Shown here in pieces: positions 36,801 to 46,318 of a DNA stretch of 64,000 nt (positions within the stretch are counted from its first letter, which is position 1; each line of letters opens with the position of its first letter). The DNA is from Fodinibius salipaludis (GTDB lineage Bacteria > Bacteroidota > Rhodothermia > Balneolales > Balneolaceae), in contig NZ_NSKE01000001.1 of the NCBI RefSeq assembly GCF_002287075.1, positions 248,001 to 312,000 of the forward strand, in the 5' to 3' direction. A program made the translations under genes and the position numbers. The notes below the pieces were generated by a model, which was not told the DNA's origin, did no database searches, and saw only the letters and a program-made list of their open reading frames with translations.

Positions 36801-37145
36801 TTAATTCTGCTGGCCGGAATTGTGGTAAATAATGCCATTGTGCTGGTAGATCTGATCAACCAATACCGCGAGCGAGGGATGAATAAAATAAAGGCCATCC
36901 TTGAGGGCGGTAAATCACGGCTGCGCCCTATTATCATGACGACACTAACAACGACGCTCGGACTTTTACCATTAGCAATAGGATTCGGGGATGGCGCCGA
37001 GCTAAGAGCACCGATGGCCATTACGGTTATTGCGGGGCTCATCATCTCGACCCTGCTTACCCTCATCATAATACCAACGATGTACGCAATTATGGATCGC
37101 AAAGTGTATAAGAAGCAACCGGCAATAGAACAATCAGAAAATTAA
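33858..37145 (+). CDS. RND-family efflux permease 1
   Basis: A 1095-residue inner-membrane proton-driven pump of the AcrB/HAE type, with two repeats each of one helix, a large periplasmic loop and five more helices. The helix-4 relay motif is LGIGLLVDNSIVVLENIARH, and the second half has LAGIVVNNAIVLVDLINQYRERG. Between the halves, about residues 515-590, there is an extended loop (EKSEVEKPKLKEPKTK and amphipathic helices) that makes the protein longer than E. coli AcrB. Substrate class not readable. A second permease gene follows 18 bases later. Confidence 0.93.
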   Translation: MKLIDFSIRRKVTIAMFTIGIILFGMVSLSRLNINLLPELSYPTLTVRTDFEGAAPAEVENLVSKPIEEALGVVKNVQQVRSISRSGQSDVTLEFAWGTDMDFASIDVREKLDALQLPLEVDRPVILRFDPSLDPIMRYAFYIKDKNPDQPKNVDYASYQAEESVEQISKLKQLRRYADEQIKKDLQSALGVASIKISGGLEEEIEVAVNQDRMSHLGISIDQITQVLGAENVNLSGGRLEEGTQQYLVRTLNQFQSVENIKDVVISSQDGNPIYLKDLAEISQSYKEREAITRLNGQEAVEIAIYKEGDANTVNVAKNVEAQMQNLSERLPEGMEMTKVFDQSTFISSAVSEVVDAGIIGGILAIIILYLFLRNLWATVIISLSIPVSVIATFNLMYGNDITLNIMSLGGIALGIGLLVDNSIVVLENIARHREMGKNPLKAASDGAGEVGMAVVASTLTTIAVFFPLVFVHGIAGQLFRDQALTVTFSLLASLVVAITLIPMLSSLAGREKSEVEKPKLKEPKTKVGSWMRTARIFTFETVPSYIVKGGSKVISVISKGAMFILNPMLNAFEKWFDSLEDKYPTVLRWSLRHRFVVISFAFLSLLGSLMLVPQLGMELIPSLSQGEFNVEFNLPPGTPIEQTDRALQKVQQAARDIDPIRTTFAVAGTGNQMDANPNQGGENWGELNVTLASGAGRSLEETTMDELRTDLQRIPGLNYKFSRPALFTFKTPVEVEVSGYNLDDLKKVSDHILEKLSSNGRFADVKSTMEQGNPEIQITFDRPKAASLGLQVHEVADLIVSKVRGDVATRYSWRNQKIDVLVRAKKQDRSSIEDIENIIVNPNSGSPVPLSSIANVEVATGPSEIRRAAQQRVALVSANLNYGDLATAAEEIRNIIDETAIPMGIQAQVTGQNEEMADSFRSLLFALSLAIFLVYLVMASQFESLLHPFIILFTIPLALVGAILGLWITGSTISVVVFIGLILLAGIVVNNAIVLVDLINQYRERGMNKIKAILEGGKSRLRPIIMTTLTTTLGLLPLAIGFGDGAELRAPMAITVIAGLIISTLLTLIIIPTMYAIMDRKVYKKQPAIEQSEN

Positions 37146-37163
37146 AACGGGGGAACTGCTATT

Positions 37164-40100
37164 ATGAAATTCACTGATCTTTCGTTACGGCGGCCGGTAA
37201 CTACGATGATGATTTTTATCAGCTTTGTAATTATCGGAATCATTGCCAGCCGGATGGTGCCGCTGGAATATTTTCCCGATATCTCTTTTCCCGGAGCGTA
37301 TGTTTCTGTTCCCTATCAAAACTCTACCCCCGAAGAGATCGATCGCAATATTACCCGGCCGATCGAAGAAGCTATTGCAACCATTAGCGGTATCGAGCGG
37401 ATAAGCTCAACCTCCAGTGAAAACCAGGCCGGTATTTTTGTACAGTTTAAGATGGGATCGGATATCAGCCTTAAAGCTATGGAGCTCAAAGAAAAGATTG
37501 ATGGTATTCGAAACCAACTCCCGGACGATTTAGAACGCTTTACCGTCAATAAATTTTCCGCGCAGGATAATCCGATGATGAACCTGCGGATTTCCAGTGA
37601 GCGGGATCTTTCAAACGCCTATGAACTCTTAAATCGTAATCTCAAACAACGTATCGAACGCATTCAGGGCGTAGCCCAAGTAGATCTGTACGGAGTTGAA
37701 CAAAGACAAATCAGAATTGAGCTGATTCCCGATCGACTCAAATCACACAACATCAATCTTAATGAACTTGCTCAAAGGTTGCGGCAAAGTAACTTTTCGG
37801 TAACCGCCGGAAAAGTCGAAGATGCCGGTAAACGTTACCTGGTACGTCCAACGGGAGAACTTACCAAACCCGCAGAATTTGCCAATCTTGTTGTCGGACC
37901 CGATAATCTGAAGCTACGAGATATCGCAACGGTTGGCTATGGAAGCCCCGAACGCGATTACGGTCGCCACCTTGATCAAAAATATGCCATCGGGCTGGAT
38001 GTCTTTAAAGAATCAGGTGCCAATACAGTGGAAGTTGGCGATCGCGTGATAGCTGAAATTGATGAAGTCAACAAACTGCCCGAAATGCAGGGTATCAATA
38101 TTTTTGAGATGCATAACCAGGCGACGGGTATAATCAGTTCGCTTACCGAGCTCTTCAAAGCCGGGTTGTTAGGGGCCCTATTTTCTGTCATCATCCTTTA
38201 CCTGTTTTTGCGACGCATCAGTACAACGTTAATTGTAGCCTTGGCCGTCCCCTTCTCACTTGTCGTTACACTCGGACTGCTTTACTTCATGGAACTTTCG
38301 CTCAATATCCTATCCATGATGGGGCTGATGCTCGCCGTTGGTATGCTGGTTGATAATGCGGTAGTAGTAACTGAAAACATTCATCGCAACCAAAATCTGA
38401 TGGATGACAAAACTGAAGCCGTAAAACGTGGCGTTAAACAGGTGGGAATGGCTGTTACCGCAGGTACATTAACTACAATTATTGTATTTCTGCCCAATAT
38501 TATCAGTGAAGATTCAATGATCGCTATTCAGCTCTATCATGTTGCTATAACGATTATTTTAGCGCTTTCAGCATCACTCTTGATTTCGCTCACTGTTATC
38601 CCCCTGTTGACTTCTAAAATAGCACCACCCGAAAAGAAAGAACAAACAGATTGGGTTGATAGTCTGCAGGATTGGTACGGTGGCATGCTCAGCTGGTTAC
38701 TCAAGCGCAGATACCTCTCTGTAGCCCTCATATTAGGCACACTTTTAAGCGTTGCTGTACCGATGAATGCCGTTAATGTAGAAATGTTTGGATCCTCAGA
38801 ATCCCGGGAACTTCGGTTACACTATAACCTTAATGATACCTATACCCTCGAAACCGTAGAGAAATCCGTAAGCCATGTCGAAGAATTTCTCTACGCCCAC
38901 AAAGAAGATCTCGAAATTGATGCCGTCTATTCCTATTTTGAAACCGGTTCTGCAACTTCAACTATCCTGTTAACGGATGAGGACGATGCTCAAAAAGATG
39001 TTACGATTATCAAAGAAGAAATCGAAGAACAAATGCCAAAAATTGCCATCGGCGATCCCTCTTTTGAATACCAAGATCGTACCGGCGGTGAGCAACTGCG
39101 TGTTTTTGTAATTGGCGAATCAACTGAAGTACTTGCGGATCTTGCAGAGGAGGTCGAACGACGCTTGCAAGACGTACCGGGCCTTGCTGATGTTCGATCA
39201 GAGGCCGAAACCGGGACCGAAGAAGTTCAGGTTCAAGTAAATAGAGAACGGGCGCGTAATATGGGAGTATCCTCTCAACAAGTGGCCAACCTGGTTTCCA
39301 ATTCCATGCGTGGGATGAATTTACGCCGAGTCCGTGGCGAACATGGAGAAACAGATGTCGTACTGGCCATTCAGGAATCTGACCGAAAGACGATTGAAGA
39401 CCTTATGCAACTGCCGGTAAATATTGACAATGGGGAATCGGTACAGCTGGCATCATTGGCTGATTATAAGATGGATCGTGGTCCGAGAACAATACAACGA
39501 GAAAATCGCCAAACATCACTTGGGATTACCATCAACCTTGACGATATAACAATGGATAAGGCCCAAGAGCGTATATTTCCTGTTTTAGACCAAATCAATT
39601 ATCCTTCCGGCTACGGATGGAGCAAAGGGCGAAGTTTTCAGCAGGATCAGGAAGCAATGGACGAGATGATCGTTAATATACTGTTAGCGATGTTTTTGAT
39701 CTATTTAGTGATGGCTTCGCTTTTTGAATCGGTTCTATTTCCCTCCAGCATTATCACCTCCATATTTTTTGGAATCGTTGGGGTCTTCTGGTTTTTCTTT
39801 ATTACCGGGACAACCTTCTCCTTTATGGCAATGATTGGTATTCTCATTCTGATGGGTATTGTCGTCAACAACGGTATTGTTTTGATAGATCACATTCACC
39901 AGCTGCGAGAGATGGGATCATCCAGGTTTGAAGCCATCATACAGGGCTGTAAAGATCGAATGAGACCTATATTAATGACGGCCGGAACAACCGTTCTTGG
40001 GCTGGTTCCGCTCTGCTTTGGTACTACTCAAATTGGCGGTGATGGTCCACCCTACTTTCCCATGGCACGAGCGATCGTCGGCGGACTCACCTTTTCTACG

Positions 40101-40196
40101 GTGGTTACTCTCGTCATTTTACCAGCAATCTATCTTATCCTCGATGATGTAAAACTATGGGGAAATCGTGTTTGGCAAAAAGGGCGAAGTAAATAA
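37164..40196 (+). CDS. RND-family efflux permease 2
   Basis: A 1010-residue RND permease, clearly paralogous to but quite different from permease 1. Motifs: LRRPVTTMMIFISFVIIGIIAS at the N-terminus, MLAVGMLVDNAVVVTENIHRNQ in helix 4 and ILMGIVVNNGIVLIDHIHQLRE in the C-terminal half. With one adaptor and two different permeases the operon recalls MdtABC, where two B and one C subunit form a mixed trimer, so a heteromeric pump is plausible but not shown. GGGGGAACT precedes the ATG at 37164. A terminator follows the stop. Confidence 0.93.
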   Translation: MKFTDLSLRRPVTTMMIFISFVIIGIIASRMVPLEYFPDISFPGAYVSVPYQNSTPEEIDRNITRPIEEAIATISGIERISSTSSENQAGIFVQFKMGSDISLKAMELKEKIDGIRNQLPDDLERFTVNKFSAQDNPMMNLRISSERDLSNAYELLNRNLKQRIERIQGVAQVDLYGVEQRQIRIELIPDRLKSHNINLNELAQRLRQSNFSVTAGKVEDAGKRYLVRPTGELTKPAEFANLVVGPDNLKLRDIATVGYGSPERDYGRHLDQKYAIGLDVFKESGANTVEVGDRVIAEIDEVNKLPEMQGINIFEMHNQATGIISSLTELFKAGLLGALFSVIILYLFLRRISTTLIVALAVPFSLVVTLGLLYFMELSLNILSMMGLMLAVGMLVDNAVVVTENIHRNQNLMDDKTEAVKRGVKQVGMAVTAGTLTTIIVFLPNIISEDSMIAIQLYHVAITIILALSASLLISLTVIPLLTSKIAPPEKKEQTDWVDSLQDWYGGMLSWLLKRRYLSVALILGTLLSVAVPMNAVNVEMFGSSESRELRLHYNLNDTYTLETVEKSVSHVEEFLYAHKEDLEIDAVYSYFETGSATSTILLTDEDDAQKDVTIIKEEIEEQMPKIAIGDPSFEYQDRTGGEQLRVFVIGESTEVLADLAEEVERRLQDVPGLADVRSEAETGTEEVQVQVNRERARNMGVSSQQVANLVSNSMRGMNLRRVRGEHGETDVVLAIQESDRKTIEDLMQLPVNIDNGESVQLASLADYKMDRGPRTIQRENRQTSLGITINLDDITMDKAQERIFPVLDQINYPSGYGWSKGRSFQQDQEAMDEMIVNILLAMFLIYLVMASLFESVLFPSSIITSIFFGIVGVFWFFFITGTTFSFMAMIGILILMGIVVNNGIVLIDHIHQLREMGSSRFEAIIQGCKDRMRPILMTAGTTVLGLVPLCFGTTQIGGDGPPYFPMARAIVGGLTFSTVVTLVILPAIYLILDDVKLWGNRVWQKGRSK

Positions 40197-40224
40197 TCCT
40201 GTAACCATACTCCGAGTAACAGGT

Positions 40225-40260
40225 AAGATTCCCGGTATCTTATAAATATCGGGGATTTTC
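40225..40260 (+). terminator. Terminator after the RND operon
   Basis: A hairpin AAGATTCCCGGTAT with ATATCGGGGATTTT (G-U pairs tolerated) starts 29 bases past the second permease stop and leads into TTTTCTTTATTT. Confidence 0.75.
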
Positions 40261-40318
40261 TTTATTTCAGATACCAGTCAGATTGTTTACTTTCCTTTTT
40301 TTAATAAAAAGTAATATT

Positions 40319-41047
40319 GTGAGCAATATAACCTTTCAGGAGACCTTCAAAATAAGGGCATCAGAAATTAACTTTAATCAGCGGGCAACGTTACCTGCCA
40401 TCTGTAATTTACTCCAGGAAGTTGCCGGAAATCATGCCCGCGAGCTTGAATTTGATATCACCGACCTTCAAAAAGATGAACTTACCTGGGTATTGCATCG
40501 ACTTCATGTAAAAATGGATCGCTTCCCTGAGTGGAGAGAAACGATTACGATAAAAACCTGGCCATCGAGCGGTGATGGCCTACGCGCTTATCGTGACTTT
40601 TTAATTAAGGGAGAAAACAACAACGTTATCGGCAGATCATTGAGCTATTGGCTCATCATGAATATCCAAAGTCGTCGCCCTGCTCGAATCCCGAAAAAGA
40701 TTCTTGAGATGGCCCCTGATAATACTGATCACGTCCTTCCTGTCAATGACCCCAATTATTCCGAATTAGATCATCCGGATTATTCACAACAATTTAAAGT
40801 TCGAAAAACAGATCTTGATCTCAATCGCCACGTGAATAATGTTCATTTTATTGAATGGGCCCTTTCATGTTTACCGGAAGTTTCGTCTGTCAATGAAATC
40901 GATATTCGGTTTATGGCAGAGTCGGTTGCGGGAGATGTTGATATTGCTGAGGCAAAAAAACATTCTTCCGATTCAAGTAACCAATATTATCATCAGATTC
41001 GAAGAGCATCTGACAATAAAATTTTAGCCAAGGCAATATCCAATTAA
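40319..41047 (+). CDS. Acyl-ACP thioesterase
   Basis: A 242-residue hotdog-fold thioesterase with two tandem hotdog domains. Conserved features: FKIRASEINFNQRATLPAICNLLQEVAGNHA at the N-terminus, LTWVLHRLHVKMDRFPEWRETITIKTWPS, and in the second domain LDLNRHVNNVHFIEWAL, which carries the Asn and His active-site pair. It releases fatty acids from acyl carrier protein. I prefer the GTG at 40319; a TTG at 40283 would add twelve hydrophobic residues not usual for the family. Converges on the aldo/keto reductase gene. Confidence 0.9.
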   Translation: MSNITFQETFKIRASEINFNQRATLPAICNLLQEVAGNHARELEFDITDLQKDELTWVLHRLHVKMDRFPEWRETITIKTWPSSGDGLRAYRDFLIKGENNNVIGRSLSYWLIMNIQSRRPARIPKKILEMAPDNTDHVLPVNDPNYSELDHPDYSQQFKVRKTDLDLNRHVNNVHFIEWALSCLPEVSSVNEIDIRFMAESVAGDVDIAEAKKHSSDSSNQYYHQIRRASDNKILAKAISN

Positions 41048-41049
41048 AA

Positions 41050-41076
41050 TGCCCAACACTTTCAAAGTATCGGGCA
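41050..41076. terminator. Shared terminator between converging genes
   Basis: TGCCC...GGGCA with inner ACTTT/AAAGT pairs lies between the thioesterase and reductase stops and is flanked by A/T-rich runs on both sides, so it can end both transcripts. Confidence 0.65.
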
Positions 41077-41110
41077 CTTAAAAATATATTTGCACTTCTC
41101 TAAGTAACGT

Positions 41111-41929
41111 TTAGCCCCAGTTAGGTGCAAAACTTGGATCAACAAGACGCATCGACTTCTCAAGCTGATCAATACGTTCAAAATCCTCGTCTTCGAGAAA
41201 GAAATCGAAAACATCAAAGTTTTCACGCAGATGCTTTTCACTTGAAGCTTTTGGAATAGCTACAACATTTTCCTGCTCAATTAACCAGCGCAAAGAAATT
41301 TGTGCGGGAGATTTTCCATACTTTTCAGCAATCTCCTGCAATTCTTCATTTTCCATCACTTTGCCTTGTGCCAATGGACTGTATGCAGTAATCATGATGT
41401 CATTTTCGATTCCATAATCAAGCAGATCAAGCTGATCTATAAAAGGATGAAACTCAACCTGATTACAAAATATTGGGGCACGAATTTCTTCTTTTACTTT
41501 GGTAAGCAAATGCAGGGGAAAATTACTGACTCCAATATTCATCGCTTTTCCCTGGTCACGAAGCACCAGCATGGATTCAATCGTGGCACGCAGATCATAC
41601 TGATCATTCGGCCAGTGAATCATAAGCAAATCAACATAGGGAGTATCTAACTGTCGCAGCGTCTCCTCTGTAGATTGAAGCACATCATCAGCTTCGAGAT
41701 TCGTATGCCAAATTTTTGTACTTAAAAAGATATCTTCGCGAGGCACATTTGAAACGTTCAGCGCCTCAGCTATCGCTCGCTCATTTTTATACATTTGTGC
41801 GGTATCGATATGTCGATAACCAATTTCAAGTGCTTTCCGTACAATTTGTGAACACTCTCTATCGTGAAGTTTGTACGTTCCAAGACCAATTTCGGGCACT
41901 TCAAGACCCTGAATATTTTTGTATTGCAT
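41111..41929 (-). CDS. Aldo/keto reductase
   Basis: A 272-residue NADPH-dependent reductase of the TIM-barrel AKR family. The catalytic tetrad is visible as Asp and Tyr in YRHIDTAQMYKNE, Lys in FLSTKIW and His in LLMIHWP. The signature GVSNFPLHLLTKV and the cofactor-binding IPKASSEKHLRENFDVFDF are present. It resembles the YafB/DkgB 2,5-diketogluconate or methylglyoxal reductase group; substrate uncertain. Start ATG at 41929. The next 291 bases (41930-42220) contain nothing I can name. Confidence 0.93.
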   Translation of the reverse strand: MQYKNIQGLEVPEIGLGTYKLHDRECSQIVRKALEIGYRHIDTAQMYKNERAIAEALNVSNVPREDIFLSTKIWHTNLEADDVLQSTEETLRQLDTPYVDLLMIHWPNDQYDLRATIESMLVLRDQGKAMNIGVSNFPLHLLTKVKEEIRAPIFCNQVEFHPFIDQLDLLDYGIENDIMITAYSPLAQGKVMENEELQEIAEKYGKSPAQISLRWLIEQENVVAIPKASSEKHLRENFDVFDFFLEDEDFERIDQLEKSMRLVDPSFAPNWG

Positions 41930-42220
41930 TTGTATTAAAAGGAGTACTCCATTCTTGTTAGGATTAAAATCACTGTTTCAACAGTTTAAAATACATTATG
42001 ATTCATTGAAAATAGAGAAAGTAGATTAGATCAAAAAATCTATTATTTATTATGCGGTTTTCATAACATATTTACCTCTAAAAAAACACTACAATTCCCT
42101 TCCTGCAGCCTATGAGGTGTATTCTGGCCCCACGGGTAATATAAGCTGTGCAAAAATATAATTCGGCATAACAAATAATCATTCAACTAATACTACTGCG
42201 AAATACTAAAAAGAGTTTTT

Positions 42221-45178
42221 CTACTTAATCAAAGTCATTTTTCGGGTAAACACCTCATTACCCACTTCAAAACGGGCAATATAAATACCACTCGGCATGT
42301 TACTGGCATTCCAGGTTTCTTCGTGTGTTCCCGCTTCCACCATTCCATCAACTAATGTAGCTACTTTTTGACCAATCATATTCCAGATTGTCAATTTCAC
42401 TTCCATATCCTCGGTTATTTCGTATGGAATTGTGGTCGTAGGATTAAATGGATTGGGATAATTAGGATTCAACTTAACAGATTCAGGCAGATCTGTTCCA
42501 TTTGATGTTTCAAAATTTGGACTCATCGAGAGTACAAACCGGGGATCTTTTTCACTGGCTTTTCTTTTATTCAAGAGCTCTTGGTTCTCAATGGTTTCTT
42601 TTTGTCCGGTTGATAAAAGTGTAAACTGATATTCCCGAGCAGTACGAAGATCAATTTCTCTATCTGTTTCCTTATCAATAAGCTTGACATCCCATTCATC
42701 GGGAAGATTATCAATATCATCCCATCGAAAGGTCAATTTCGTACGCCCATTGGCATCAAAAGAAAGTGGAATCTCCAAATTACTTTCTAAATCCTCAGGC
42801 AACACATTTTTCTGAAGTCGTGTATTACCATGAGTACTGAATAGGTTAATTGAATTGGGATTCAAAGACAACAACTTATAGGCATCAAAACGATCTAACT
42901 CTACAGTGCCGTTATCACTGAATTCGAGCGTATAGGTGTCAAAATATTCTTCTCCATGCAATCGTACATCAAATGCAAAAGAATCATCAGTGCTATTCTT
43001 GTATAATTCAGTACCAGTATTTGATTCTAATACACTTTTATCAAAAGTAAATGTTTCTTCATTCATTTCATTGGTAAAACGCACAAAGAATGCCTGAAAA
43101 GGAGCGATCAGACCATCATCAGATAACGTAATATATTTACCGTTCCCACCATCTGCTTCGTGATCCCAAACATATATATTCGCATTCACATCAGGATCAA
43201 CATCTTCCAAAGCATCAATTAAGGCTCCAACAGAAATATCTGTCCCAAATGGATTACCCAATAGATTCCAACCTTCATCACCATCTATTCCACGCTCTCC
43301 GTCGAAGTCACGCGCTGACACCGTTACATTAACCCTATTGCTGTTCTCAACTCCATCAGTAGTAATAACTTTTGAAAACCCACCTTGTATACCCGGAGAA
43401 TTAGACTCTTTATCTTCAGGTACATATACGATATATCCTTTCCCCGGTGACATATTATTTGACATATCAGAAGGAACCGTAAATGACCGCTGGTCCTCAG
43501 ACCAACCTGCTAAGGTTAGATTACCTGAAGGATCATCCGAGCCCGGAACACCCTGTATCCGTAAGTTACCGAACAGATCAGCAAAAGAAGTATTTTCGGT
43601 AGGCGTTGAAATCATTCGCCATCCCGCCGAACCTCGAATACCCTTTGCATATTTTGAGCCAAAGGCCTTTCCATCAACTTTAGTACCGGGAGATAATAAT
43701 ATACTTTTATCACTAACAGTGGAATGATCTACAAAATCACCTGTAATCTCCGGATCCCTGACAATTGACTCGTTATTATTTGCAGAAGGATAATCTAAGT
43801 TTATCACATCATTACCTTCTGAATCTTCAAGTCTTATAATATCCCCACCGTTATCCAAACTTAGTGTTGCGGATTCACTACTACGTTGAATCAATGCACC
43901 ACCATAATTACCTTCGGTATTTACGTCATCATCACCGCTAAAAAGAACTAAAGCACGGTTGCCCGGTAATACCGTACCGTCAGGAAAAGTATGCTTTAGA
44001 TCCGATTCCTGAAAAACTTTCCATCCACTAATATCTATATCCGAATCCTGATTATTTACAAACTCAATAAATTCACCAGTACGAGCACCACTACCATCAG
44101 CAGGATTAGCATATATCTCATTAATCACGATATCAGGGATATCATCATCTTTAATGGTAAGCGTCAATACATCCGGACCAATGATAGTACCATCAGAAAT
44201 ATTTTGGAGCTGAAAAACGGCCTTTTCAGGGCCCTCAAACTCACTGTCATTTTCTAAGTTTAGTGTAACAGTTTTGGTTGTCCCATCTCCTTCACTACTT
44301 CCAAAGCTGATAGTTTCTGTACTGAATTCGCTTCCCGTCTCATTATAAAAATCATCACCACTTTCGGCTGTACCGGAACCACTCAGATAAGCTATATCTA
44401 CATCGACAGCTTGATTATTGGACTCCACCAATTCGACCGTAAGTTCTGCAGTAGCACTATTCTCCAATACATCTATAGCTGAAGTATTAAATGCAACAGT
44501 GGGGAGATCAACTAATGAAAAAGAAGATGTATTAAAAGCTATACTTTGATCACCTGTCCCCTCTGTAGTTAACCAATTATTTTCAACTTTTCGAATTTCT
44601 TCTTTCAGGGTCGAAAGGGTTGCTTCCCTTGGACCTACATATTCTCCATTCTCATTAATGTTAGAAAGAGCTGTAGTACCATCATTTAACCCCATATTAT
44701 TTAATTCACTGTCATCCCAAGCATCATCATTTGTAATAGCAAACAAAAAAGAAGAAGGGTTGTCGTCAGACGTGCTCAAATAAAAATATAACTCGTCATC
44801 TCCATTCGTTAAATTAAAATTACCTGATATATGAGAAACCGTTCCGTCGTCTGAAGCCGTTTCAGAATCAGGATTAATTACAACTACTTTTCCGGCATTA
44901 AAACCTCCTTGCGGTACTGTATAAGAATATACGCCTTCATTTCCACTGAAACTTTCAGATCTGCCATCCCAAGAACGGTCGGTAAAATAAATGGTGGTTC
45001 CGGATGGAATATCAACAAAAGTAGTTATTGCAAAGTTATCATCCCCATCAGAATTAACACCAATAACAGCTAAATCTCCTGTTGACTGGCCATACCCCTC
45101 CTGTAGGGCAACGCCCAAAAGAAGTATAACTACAAGAAATATTTTTAGAAAAGGATTACTCGGTAGCCCTATTCCCAT
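42221..45178 (-). CDS. Type IX-secreted surface protein with Calx-beta and lamin-tail domains
   Basis: A 985-residue secreted protein. The N-terminal signal (FLKIFLVVILLLGVALQEGYGQ) is followed by a domain beginning GDLAVIGVNSDGDDNFAITTFVDIP, then a Calx-beta-like domain (about 225-350, AIDVLENSATAELTVEL), a lamin-tail-domain-like region (IVINEIYANPADGSG...EFIEFVNN, about 352-430), a beta-rich region with GWRMISTPTENTSFADLFG, and a C-terminal type IX sorting domain (NYPNPFNPTTTIPYEI... GIYIARFEVG). The sorting domain should target it through the Por system to the surface or medium. No enzymatic motif found; an adhesin or matrix role is a guess. Confidence 0.88.
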   Translation of the reverse strand: MGIGLPSNPFLKIFLVVILLLGVALQEGYGQSTGDLAVIGVNSDGDDNFAITTFVDIPSGTTIYFTDRSWDGRSESFSGNEGVYSYTVPQGGFNAGKVVVINPDSETASDDGTVSHISGNFNLTNGDDELYFYLSTSDDNPSSFLFAITNDDAWDDSELNNMGLNDGTTALSNINENGEYVGPREATLSTLKEEIRKVENNWLTTEGTGDQSIAFNTSSFSLVDLPTVAFNTSAIDVLENSATAELTVELVESNNQAVDVDIAYLSGSGTAESGDDFYNETGSEFSTETISFGSSEGDGTTKTVTLNLENDSEFEGPEKAVFQLQNISDGTIIGPDVLTLTIKDDDIPDIVINEIYANPADGSGARTGEFIEFVNNQDSDIDISGWKVFQESDLKHTFPDGTVLPGNRALVLFSGDDDVNTEGNYGGALIQRSSESATLSLDNGGDIIRLEDSEGNDVINLDYPSANNNESIVRDPEITGDFVDHSTVSDKSILLSPGTKVDGKAFGSKYAKGIRGSAGWRMISTPTENTSFADLFGNLRIQGVPGSDDPSGNLTLAGWSEDQRSFTVPSDMSNNMSPGKGYIVYVPEDKESNSPGIQGGFSKVITTDGVENSNRVNVTVSARDFDGERGIDGDEGWNLLGNPFGTDISVGALIDALEDVDPDVNANIYVWDHEADGGNGKYITLSDDGLIAPFQAFFVRFTNEMNEETFTFDKSVLESNTGTELYKNSTDDSFAFDVRLHGEEYFDTYTLEFSDNGTVELDRFDAYKLLSLNPNSINLFSTHGNTRLQKNVLPEDLESNLEIPLSFDANGRTKLTFRWDDIDNLPDEWDVKLIDKETDREIDLRTAREYQFTLLSTGQKETIENQELLNKRKASEKDPRFVLSMSPNFETSNGTDLPESVKLNPNYPNPFNPTTTIPYEITEDMEVKLTIWNMIGQKVATLVDGMVEAGTHEETWNASNMPSGIYIARFEVGNEVFTRKMTLIK

Positions 45179-45304
45179 ACACTATTTTTTAGAAAATGGA
45201 CAATTATGCAATTGTATATCATTAACTAATTACGTGTTTTTCGTAATCTTTTTCAAAAAATTAGAACACTATATACAGACTTATACATTTTTTAATGAAA
45301 AAGA

Positions 45305-46204
45305 TTACAATTTTTGCAACCTGTTTCTACTTTTCTGTTTCAAAACACCCAGTGTGTTGGTATTCATTTTTGTAATCATCTCATATTTTTCCCGGGCCAG
45401 AGTAAGTTGATCTGTCTTTTCCAATAGTCGTGCTCTATTATATTGGAATATGATGTTCTCCGGATAACGAGCAGATAATGCTTCTAAATGCTTCAATGCC
45501 TTTTTATCCTGTCCCTCCCGTTCATACAAATATGCCAATATCATTTGGGCGTCATTCCTCACGTAGCTATCCGACTTTGCCGCTTTTTCCAAAGCATCAA
45601 ATCCCTCCTGCATATCGGCTGACATTCCTATCATGTTAGCAGCCCATTTCAATCCATTAGGTACGCTGCCTGCCATGTAGTAAAACATGCCTTTGCCAAT
45701 TAATGCTTTGGGATCGTCGGCATTAAGTTCCAAGAGCTGTCGCGTATATTTAAATCCTGTCATTCCACTTTCCAGGGCCTCCTTGTAGTTCTGCTCCGCA
45801 GCGGCTACTAAACTACGATATCCATACAAACCACTCAGCATTAATACCATTGTGGTATCACTGGAGTTTTTATTGAGCTGATTTTTGCTAATCTCAATGG
45901 CCTGCTGGGATCGTTTCAGAAACTGATCGGCCGCTTGAGACGAATTATTACCAAAATAATACTCCCAGAAAGGAATCATTGCCTCAAAAAAATAAGCCCT
46001 TGAATCACCGGGCTTTTTCTGTTGAAGCTCCCTAAAAACAGAACTGGCTTCTATCCAGTCAGTCCGATAAAAAGCATCAATCCCATTCTCCAGTTTTTGC
46101 TCATAGGATAAAGAATCCGCTTTAATACCGGTGGGAGCAGCAACTAAATTACTCGAGATAATGCTGCATAAAATTAAAAACCACAATAGCTGAATCAATT
46201 TCAT
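45305..46204 (-). CDS. Exported TPR-repeat protein
   Basis: A 299-residue protein with a signal peptide (LLWFLILCSIISSNLVAAP) and several helical-pair repeats of tetratricopeptide character, such as AFYRTDWIEASSVFRELQQKKPGDSR near the start and LKHLEALSARYPENIIFQYNRARLLEKTDQLTLAREKYEMI near the end. Such proteins scaffold complexes in the periplasm or outer membrane. Specific partner unknown. The strongly basic C-terminus (KQKSRNRLQKL) is notable. It is upstream of the type IX cargo gene, separated by 126 bases. Confidence 0.75.
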   Translation of the reverse strand: MKLIQLLWFLILCSIISSNLVAAPTGIKADSLSYEQKLENGIDAFYRTDWIEASSVFRELQQKKPGDSRAYFFEAMIPFWEYYFGNNSSQAADQFLKRSQQAIEISKNQLNKNSSDTTMVLMLSGLYGYRSLVAAAEQNYKEALESGMTGFKYTRQLLELNADDPKALIGKGMFYYMAGSVPNGLKWAANMIGMSADMQEGFDALEKAAKSDSYVRNDAQMILAYLYEREGQDKKALKHLEALSARYPENIIFQYNRARLLEKTDQLTLAREKYEMITKMNTNTLGVLKQKSRNRLQKL

Positions 46205-46318
46205 ATACTCGGGACTTCTGTTTTTATATCACATCATTAGGTAAAGCTAAAAATCTATATGATCTTATATATCAGAAGCCAAACAATATATTGAGATAGA
46301 AGCGTTCGGGCTACCTGT

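Noticed and set aside
41930-42220. Small gene or RNA in the gap upstream of the aldo/keto reductase
   Set aside because: AT-rich with no start plus ribosome binding site, no stable GC-rich hairpin and no recognisable RNA motif.
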